Assembly: GCA_947165725.1 (NCBI GenBank)
Contig: CAMVBL010000014.1
Coordinates: 1-21,321, forward strand
DNA: 21,321 nt
DNA from: an uncultured Caryophanales bacterium
Lineage (GTDB): Bacteria; Bacillota_I; Bacilli_A; RFN20; CAG-826
Direction: 5' to 3'
The notes below the pieces were generated by a model. It was not told where the DNA came from. It searched no databases and worked only from the letters and a program-made list of their open reading frames with translations. Each line of letters opens with the position of its first letter. Within the stretch, counting starts at the first letter, position 1. Both the position numbers and the translations under genes were made by a program. Positions 15,815-21,321 of the stretch are shown here, piece by piece.

Positions 15815-17500
15815 TTACTTTTCATAATAGAACGCTTGTATCTTTTTGATGAAAAGAAACAAGAATCCTGCGAATAGCACCGCTGCGATAATTAATAATC
15901 TAACAAAAGCGGATATGTAATTACCATGTAATGTCGTAGATTCCACAAGCATGAAATATAAGACAAAGGTGATGATAAATGAACCAACAAAGGCCATAAT
16001 TGTGGCTTTAGCCTCATTTGGATTATTGAAATCACTACCGGTTGTGGCATAGACCTCATTTTGTGGATTCATGATATCTTGTGCCGCACTATAGAAGATG
16101 TGAGCGTATTGGATTAATAACACTGACACACTAAATAAGACGGCTATTAGTACCCCTAATCCGCTAAAATTTGCAAAAATAATTGAACAAGCCACAATTG
16201 ATGGCACACAGAATAATAAGTTAAACAGTAGTTTACTCGTTAAAGGAATAAATGGATTAACAGGATTACTCTTTGTTAAATAGGCTGTTCTACCTTCTTT
16301 AGAATATAAGGTCGCAACCGTGGAGTTACTCGCTAATAAAGGAAGAATAGTTAATAAGACATTAACTGCGATAGCGATGTTATCGCCTCTCATAGAGGTA
16401 GAAATCGCTGAAATCACACGGTCCATAAATAACAATAAAATAGGAATAATAATATAAATAGCGATATATGAACCAGAGATATCAAAGTCTCTAAATGATA
16501 ACTTAAATTCCTTATTAGCGAAGGTGATGTATTTCTTATGTCTCACATTCCTTTTAGCCGCTAACTGTGGGTTCTTATCAAATTCAAAAGTCTTATAGAT
16601 CATCTTGAAATAGACTGGTCTAATAAGTAAGAACGCAAATAATGTTAATAAGCCAATAACACCAATAGCGATTAATGCTTTAAGGAATGTCATACCCACT
16701 AATTGGTAATGGAAACCACTACTGCTAGATTCACCAAAGAAGACACGTGAATATAAGTTAATTGGGTAAGCATATTTATCAAAAGTAACAATAAAGTTTT
16801 CAAAGCCATTGACCATGGATGGCCACTGTCTATCTAAATCAATATCATCCGGTATGAGATTAATCAAATTAATGACTGCAATAATAAAGACAGTAACGGC
16901 AATGCCAACAACGATTAAGTCAAATATTTGGTTGCGCTTAAACAAGCGATATACATACATAAATGGAATAGAGATAACTGCACTTAAAAGGACTTGGATA
17001 ACCACTAATAAGATAATTGGAATAATCATCCAAAGAAGCGCTAAAGCACTTAGTTCTCTACCTTTAAAGCCAATGGTTTCAAATAATAAGAAACCAAAGA
17101 CACCAGGGATTAATAACAAGAATGATTTCTTTAATTCATAGAAGAAATAGACGAATAATTTAGAGAAGAATAATTTATTCGCATTAACTGGAAATGTAAT
17201 TAAAACCTTATTGTCATCAGCGAGATATAAAGACTTAGTTAAGTTATAAGTTGATGAACATAAACTTAAGAAAGCGATGACTGATAAGAACATCGTAAAA
17301 AGTGGTAAGACATCTTGATACTTAGAAATAAAACCGACATAAGACAGCACAAATAAAACAGCGAAAACAATTGCTACCACTAAAAGGAATTTGAGTATAC
17401 CAAAGACGATTGATTGGATTAAAGTCTTTTTAGACTTCATCCATGACATATCAATTTTGTCTTTGAGTTGGAATAATGTCAGTTGCAATAATTGTTTCAT
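15815..17500 (-). CDS. Multi-TM ABC transporter permease
   Basis: This predicted protein has 561 residues. Eleven or so hydrophobic helices span the whole length, with a short cytosolic start (MKQLLQLTLFQLKDKIDMSW) typical of large ABC-2-like exporters. The sequence ADDNKVLITFPVNANKLFFSKLF after the second helix is characteristic of Bacillota permeases annotated as putative ABC exporters. It has no ATP-binding domain of its own. Its ATG overlaps the TAA of the upstream ATPase fusion gene by one base (TAATG), with GAAGGT as ribosome binding site inside that gene. The close coupling makes the two proteins the likely subunits of one transporter. The substrate is unknown; neighbouring surface proteins hint at envelope or secretion-related export, which is inference. 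Confidence 0.85.
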   Translation of the reverse strand: MKQLLQLTLFQLKDKIDMSWMKSKKTLIQSIVFGILKFLLVVAIVFAVLFVLSYVGFISKYQDVLPLFTMFLSVIAFLSLCSSTYNLTKSLYLADDNKVLITFPVNANKLFFSKLFVYFFYELKKSFLLLIPGVFGFLLFETIGFKGRELSALALLWMIIPIILLVVIQVLLSAVISIPFMYVYRLFKRNQIFDLIVVGIAVTVFIIAVINLINLIPDDIDLDRQWPSMVNGFENFIVTFDKYAYPINLYSRVFFGESSSSGFHYQLVGMTFLKALIAIGVIGLLTLFAFLLIRPVYFKMIYKTFEFDKNPQLAAKRNVRHKKYITFANKEFKLSFRDFDISGSYIAIYIIIPILLLFMDRVISAISTSMRGDNIAIAVNVLLTILPLLASNSTVATLYSKEGRTAYLTKSNPVNPFIPLTSKLLFNLLFCVPSIVACSIIFANFSGLGVLIAVLFSVSVLLIQYAHIFYSAAQDIMNPQNEVYATTGSDFNNPNEAKATIMAFVGSFIITFVLYFMLVESTTLHGNYISAFVRLLIIAAVLFAGFLFLFIKKIQAFYYEK

Positions 17501-19734
17501 TATTTACCTTCAACTTTAGTGGTGTTATCACCAATTGTCTCTAAATAGAATTCCTCTAGTGAACGACCACTATTTTCGATATCTTTTAAAGATAATTGGG
17601 CTTGGATTTCTCCGTGTTTGATAATAGCGATTCTATCGCATAATTTTTCAACAATATCAATTAAGTGAGAAGAGAAGAAAACGATATTGCCTTTAGAAGC
17701 ATGCTCTCTCATACACTCTTTCACTTGATAAATAGATGTTGGGTCTAAACCTGTTAAAGGTTCATCTAAAATCCAAACTTTTGGATCATGGACTAACGCG
17801 GCAATAATTGTGACCTTTTGTTTCATGCCATGAGAATAAGTTTTGATTTTGTTATCAATGGAATCTTTTAATTCAAATCTTTCAATATATCTAGATAGGC
17901 GTTCGTTTCTATCTTCTTTAGAAACTTCATAAATATCAGCGATATAGTTAAGATATTCTCTACCTGTTAAGTTTTCATATAAAGCATAATGGTCAGGAAC
18001 AAAGCCAATTTGAGATTTAGCGCCTACTCCTTGTGTTCTAACATCATAGCCACAGACAGAGATGGAACCTTCAGTAATTGGTTGAATACCAACGATAGAT
18101 TTAATACATGTGGATTTACCCGCACCATTAGGACCAAGGAAGCCAAATACTTCCCCGCCTTTGACGGATAAGTTCACATTTTTAGCAGAATAGTAGTTAT
18201 TTAAACCATACTTCTTTGAGAAATTCTTTAGCTCTAAACTAATACCAACATTTTCATCCATAGGTTTATCTAAGCTCCTTCCATTTAACGCCGACTTAAG
18301 GGCGAGTTTATCAATACGAATACCTTTCAATCTGTAATGTAATGCTTTATGTGAATCAGCGATATCAAACATCAATTGATATACAAACCAAATACCAAAT
18401 CCTATTAATGCGTAAACAACATAATAGATAAGTTGATAGACAATATGCATGGTCATCGTTCGACCATTAATTGTGAATGTGATAACTAAGTTATTAAAGA
18501 TGTTCTCCGCCCATTTACCAAGTTTTTCAGCGATAAATGTGGAGTTAATAAAGAAATAGTCAGTGCCACTTATAGTGCCTACAGGTGTTGTTACACCTTC
18601 TAAACCAGTGAAGATGGTATTTAATGTAAGGACAATTACGAAGTAGACAAAGAACCAAATAGAAGAGAAACCAAATTGTTTTAATTTTGGTCTTTCAAAT
18701 TCATATAAGGCAACGCCTAATAAAGGCATCATATAAGCACAGCAGTGATTAATCCAGAAATACCAAATATTAGGATTAAACACTAACATTGATTCAGTAT
18801 AGTTAGGCATTAGCATCGCTAAAACCGCACCAAAGACGTTAATAAAGTAAGTGAAATAGAATAAGCGTTTGGTTCTAAAGATATAGCAGATAGGGATTAA
18901 AATCATCGCTAAGTTACATAAATGTAACGGCCAATCCCATGGTCTAAGAATAACATCGTATTTATGACCCACTAGATAAGAGATTAATGTTCCAAGTGAG
19001 ATAAACACTAAAGAGTAATGAATCTTATCTTGGTGAGCGCTTCTTAGACTAAAATAAATGCCTAATGGAATGACAATGCATGAGCTATATAAGAAAATAC
19101 GGTGAATAACATTGAAATCAATAACGGTTCTACCTATTGGACCCATACCAAAGAAGAAGTTTGGCATAAAACATGGCATGGTGAAGATGTTGATAAGAAC
19201 ACTAAAGGCAATAACTTCAGGATAAGAGTGCTTAGATATTTTGACTTTGAAATCTTTCGCTAAATAGAAAATAGCAAGGGCTAATAAACCACCGATCTCA
19301 ATAGGAAGCATGATTGATAAGACACTAGTGTGATTATCTCCTTGCATCATCATAATCATTGGATGTAACGAGATAGCGGACACTAGTAAGATTGGTAAAG
19401 CTACATATTTAGTGTAGAACTTCGCGGTTTTAAAATATGACCAAGGTCTAAGTAACACCATTAACATCGCTGTTACTTCAAGCCACATACATAAGTTACC
19501 AATGGTATTAAGGAAGCCATTCATCGGTCCACCAAAGGAACCATAGAGTTCAAAATTAGCGTCCATGAATTGCACATCTTTATAAGACATGAATCTCGTA
19601 GCAAAAATCGCCATTAAAACAAAGGCCATTATTCTTTCAACAATGAGCTTTTGAAGTTTAGGGAATTTATAGTGAACCAAAAGTATTGTCCCTAGGAATA
19701 TGAGTAATGTAACGGCGAAGATTAAATAATACAT
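17500..19734 (-). CDS. YwaF/TIGR02206-like membrane domain fused to an ABC ATPase
   Basis: This predicted protein has 744 residues. Residues 1-460 hold about a dozen hydrophobic helices. The second half of that region resembles the YwaF/TIGR02206 family, with WPLHLCNLAMIL (268-279) and the membrane histidine in FWINHCCAYMMPL (326-338). The first half contains a loosely similar GNLCMWLEVTAML segment and may be a diverged copy. Residues 497-744 are a complete ABC ATPase: Walker A GPNGAGKST (534-542), a YSHGMKQK signature (633-640), Walker B VWILDEP (653-659) and the H-loop His690. The signature is the SHGM variant common in exporters. YwaF-type proteins and ABC ATPases are normally separate, so this is an unusual fusion. 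Its partner permease follows with a one-base overlap. Start: ATG at 19734 with AAGG 7 bases upstream. Confidence 0.88.
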   Translation of the reverse strand: MYYLIFAVTLLIFLGTILLVHYKFPKLQKLIVERIMAFVLMAIFATRFMSYKDVQFMDANFELYGSFGGPMNGFLNTIGNLCMWLEVTAMLMVLLRPWSYFKTAKFYTKYVALPILLVSAISLHPMIMMMQGDNHTSVLSIMLPIEIGGLLALAIFYLAKDFKVKISKHSYPEVIAFSVLINIFTMPCFMPNFFFGMGPIGRTVIDFNVIHRIFLYSSCIVIPLGIYFSLRSAHQDKIHYSLVFISLGTLISYLVGHKYDVILRPWDWPLHLCNLAMILIPICYIFRTKRLFYFTYFINVFGAVLAMLMPNYTESMLVFNPNIWYFWINHCCAYMMPLLGVALYEFERPKLKQFGFSSIWFFVYFVIVLTLNTIFTGLEGVTTPVGTISGTDYFFINSTFIAEKLGKWAENIFNNLVITFTINGRTMTMHIVYQLIYYVVYALIGFGIWFVYQLMFDIADSHKALHYRLKGIRIDKLALKSALNGRSLDKPMDENVGISLELKNFSKKYGLNNYYSAKNVNLSVKGGEVFGFLGPNGAGKSTCIKSIVGIQPITEGSISVCGYDVRTQGVGAKSQIGFVPDHYALYENLTGREYLNYIADIYEVSKEDRNERLSRYIERFELKDSIDNKIKTYSHGMKQKVTIIAALVHDPKVWILDEPLTGLDPTSIYQVKECMREHASKGNIVFFSSHLIDIVEKLCDRIAIIKHGEIQAQLSLKDIENSGRSLEEFYLETIGDNTTKVEGK

Positions 19735-19746
19735 AGCGCGCCTTAT

Positions 19747-19774
19747 ATTTTAGCAAGTTTATTTTTTTATGCAA
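19747..19774 (-). promoter_or_regulatory. Possible promoter of the ABC operon
   Basis: On the minus strand TTGCAT (19769-19774) and an extended -10 TGCTAAAAT (TAAAAT at 19747-19752) are spaced by 16 bases. The predicted start would be only about six bases before the ATG at 19734, leaving the ribosome site at the transcript edge, so the call is tentative. Confidence 0.28.
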
Positions 19775-19781
19775 ATTTCAT

Positions 19782-19818
19782 AAAAAAAACCCCGCAATAA
19801 TCGAAGGAAATTGCAGGG
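19782..19818 (-). terminator. Intrinsic terminator of metG
   Basis: On the minus strand CCCTGCAAT and ATTGCGGGG form a 9-bp stem with one T-G pair, a loop of 11 bases, and a run of eight T residues. It lies about 22 bases after the metG stop codon and separates metG from the ABC operon. Confidence 0.85.
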
Positions 19819-19839
19819 AATATTTTTATACACTAAATG

Positions 19840-21321
19840 TTATTTGTTATTAGCCATTAAGCCTTGGATGTATTCAACTTCAACAGCGGCATCTAGTCTT
19901 GGGAATAGTTGATCTTTCTTCTCAACTTTTAAGCCAGAAACGATACCGTATTGCTTAATTTTGTCATAATTGAGTAAATCACCACTGACACCTAATTGGT
20001 CAAATAACTTATCAGAAGCGGTCACTAAGACTGGCTTCATAAGCATACCGGCGACATATAAGGAATTGGCTAAATGAGTCATAACTGATTCGAGATTACT
20101 TCTCTTTTCTGGATCTTTAGCTAAAGCCCAAGGTTCAGTTTCATCAATATACTTATTGGCTCTATTCACTAATTCGTTAACTTGTGCGATAGCGTCAGTA
20201 ATCTTTAAGTCATCCATTAATCTTTCATAAGATTCAATCGTTAACTTCGTTAAATCTTCTAAATTACCATCAACTTCATTGATGCGACCTTTATATTCAG
20301 GGACAACACCATCGAAGTATTTATTAATCATCGAAACTGTTCTATTTAATAAGTTACCTAGCGCATTAGCGAGATCTTGGTTAATTCTTTCAACGAATAA
20401 TTCTGGAGCGAAGCTACCATCACTACCGAAGTTGATTTCTCTTGTTAAGTAATATCTGACAGCGTCGACACCATATCTTTCTACGAGAGGATATGGGTCA
20501 ACAACATTGCCTTTAGATTTGCTCATCTTAGAATCTTTCATCATTAATAAACCATGAACGAATTCTCTATCTGGTTTTCTTAAGCCTAATGATTCTAAGA
20601 ACATTGGCCAATAGATGGCGTGGAATCTAGTAATATCAGCGCCTAAGATGTGAATTGTTTCACTTTCAGGATCTTGCCAGAACTTATTGAACAACTCTGG
20701 ATGATCACTATCATAACCTAAAGCGGTAATGTAGTTAGTTAATGCATCTAACCAAACATAAATAACATGTTTTGGATTTTCTCTAATTGGTATACCCCAA
20801 GAGAATGATGTTCTAGAAACACATAAGTCATCTAATCCTGGTTTAATGAATGTATTAATCATTTCATTCTTACGAGATTCAGGCACTAAGAACTTTGGAT
20901 TTTCATCAAAGAACTTCATTAAGCTATCAACATATTTGCTGGTCTTAAAGAAGTATGCTTCTTCTTCCGCCATTTGAACTGGTCTACCACAGTCAGGACA
21001 AAGATGATCTGGACCTGCTTGTGTATCTGTCCAGAATGCTTCACATTCTTTACAGTACCAACCTTTATATTTGCCTAAATAGATATCATCATTAGCAAGC
21101 ATCTTAGAGAAGATGTCTTGCACCACTTTAGTGTGTCTTTCTTGTGTGGTTCTAATAAAGTCATCATTAGAGATTTTTAATAAATCCCATAACTTATAGA
21201 AACCTTCAACGATGCCGTCCACGAATTCTTGTGGTGTCTTACCAGCGGCTGCAGCATTCTTTTCAATCTTCATGCCGTGTTCATCAGCGCCTGTAAGGAA
21301 ATAGCATTCAAATCCTCTTAA
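19840..21321 (-). CDS. metG: Methionyl-tRNA synthetase, 5' end outside the window
   Basis: This enzyme attaches methionine to tRNA-Met and initiator tRNA. The frame stays open to the right edge, giving 493 visible residues; the ATG at 21273 is internal, because the 16 codons before it encode FLTGADEHG, the conserved class I segment of this family. A zinc-binding insert follows, with two CxxC pairs (YCKEC and CPDC). The anticodon-binding and catalytic parts are intact, including WGIPI, YVWLDALTNY and the KMSKS signature in DSKMSKSKGNVVDP. The protein ends at EYIQGLMANNK without the C-terminal EMAP-like tRNA-binding domain seen in many bacterial enzymes, so it is the short monomer-type form. 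A strong terminator follows. This is a housekeeping core gene and the safest call in the window. Confidence 0.97.
   Translation of the reverse strand, partial: LRGFECYFLTGADEHGMKIEKNAAAAGKTPQEFVDGIVEGFYKLWDLLKISNDDFIRTTQERHTKVVQDIFSKMLANDDIYLGKYKGWYCKECEAFWTDTQAGPDHLCPDCGRPVQMAEEEAYFFKTSKYVDSLMKFFDENPKFLVPESRKNEMINTFIKPGLDDLCVSRTSFSWGIPIRENPKHVIYVWLDALTNYITALGYDSDHPELFNKFWQDPESETIHILGADITRFHAIYWPMFLESLGLRKPDREFVHGLLMMKDSKMSKSKGNVVDPYPLVERYGVDAVRYYLTREINFGSDGSFAPELFVERINQDLANALGNLLNRTVSMINKYFDGVVPEYKGRINEVDGNLEDLTKLTIESYERLMDDLKITDAIAQVNELVNRANKYIDETEPWALAKDPEKRSNLESVMTHLANSLYVAGMLMKPVLVTASDKLFDQLGVSGDLLNYDKIKQYGIVSGLKVEKKDQLFPRLDAAVEVEYIQGLMANNK

Noticed and set aside
16809..17141. 110-codon plus-strand open frame
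   Set aside because: Antisense to the permease gene and lacks a ribosome site or family match.

Overview
The window is AT-rich, tightly packed bacterial DNA with strong Shine-Dalgarno sites (for example AAGGAGGT), many lipoproteins with Gram-positive style lipoboxes, and a zinc-type methionyl-tRNA synthetase. It looks like a low-GC Bacillota, probably an uncultured host-associated Bacilli/Mollicute-like lineage; that placement is inference. TGA is used as a stop (end of the hybrid kinase gene), so the genetic code is standard. No tRNA, rRNA, CRISPR array, insertion sequence or riboswitch was recognised, and no gene-free stretch exceeds about 200 bases.

Left third (1-8.6 kb): a signalling region rich in c-di-GMP genes. 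On the minus strand, at the left edge, lies the start of a seven-TM diguanylate cyclase cut off just as its GGDEF domain begins, preceded by a small two-TM protein. Divergently transcribed is a six-TM HD-GYP phosphodiesterase whose frame is broken by a single in-frame TAA 45 codons before its natural end. A membrane-anchored XRE regulator with its own promoter follows. Next is a minus-strand operon: two-receiver hybrid histidine kinase with an extracellular sensor, a sugar-type solute-binding lipoprotein (ATGA overlap with the kinase gene, no transporter beside it), and a six-TM diguanylate cyclase. This arrangement suggests a binding-protein-assisted sensory pathway that leads to c-di-GMP.

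Middle (8.6-12 kb): a YhcG/DUF1016 gene that keeps only its N-terminal half, then a two-gene unit of a DUF4143 AAA ATPase and an RlmD/RlmCD-type rRNA uracil-C5 methyltransferase, closed by a clear terminator.

Right (12-21.3 kb): two convergent serine-rich lipoproteins share a terminator; one carries a bacterial Ig-like domain and a probable beta-helix. A three-gene operon encodes an unusual YwaF-like membrane domain fused to an ABC ATPase, a large multi-TM permease overlapping it by one base, and a small membrane-anchored extracellular protein. The window ends inside metG, followed by a strong terminator.
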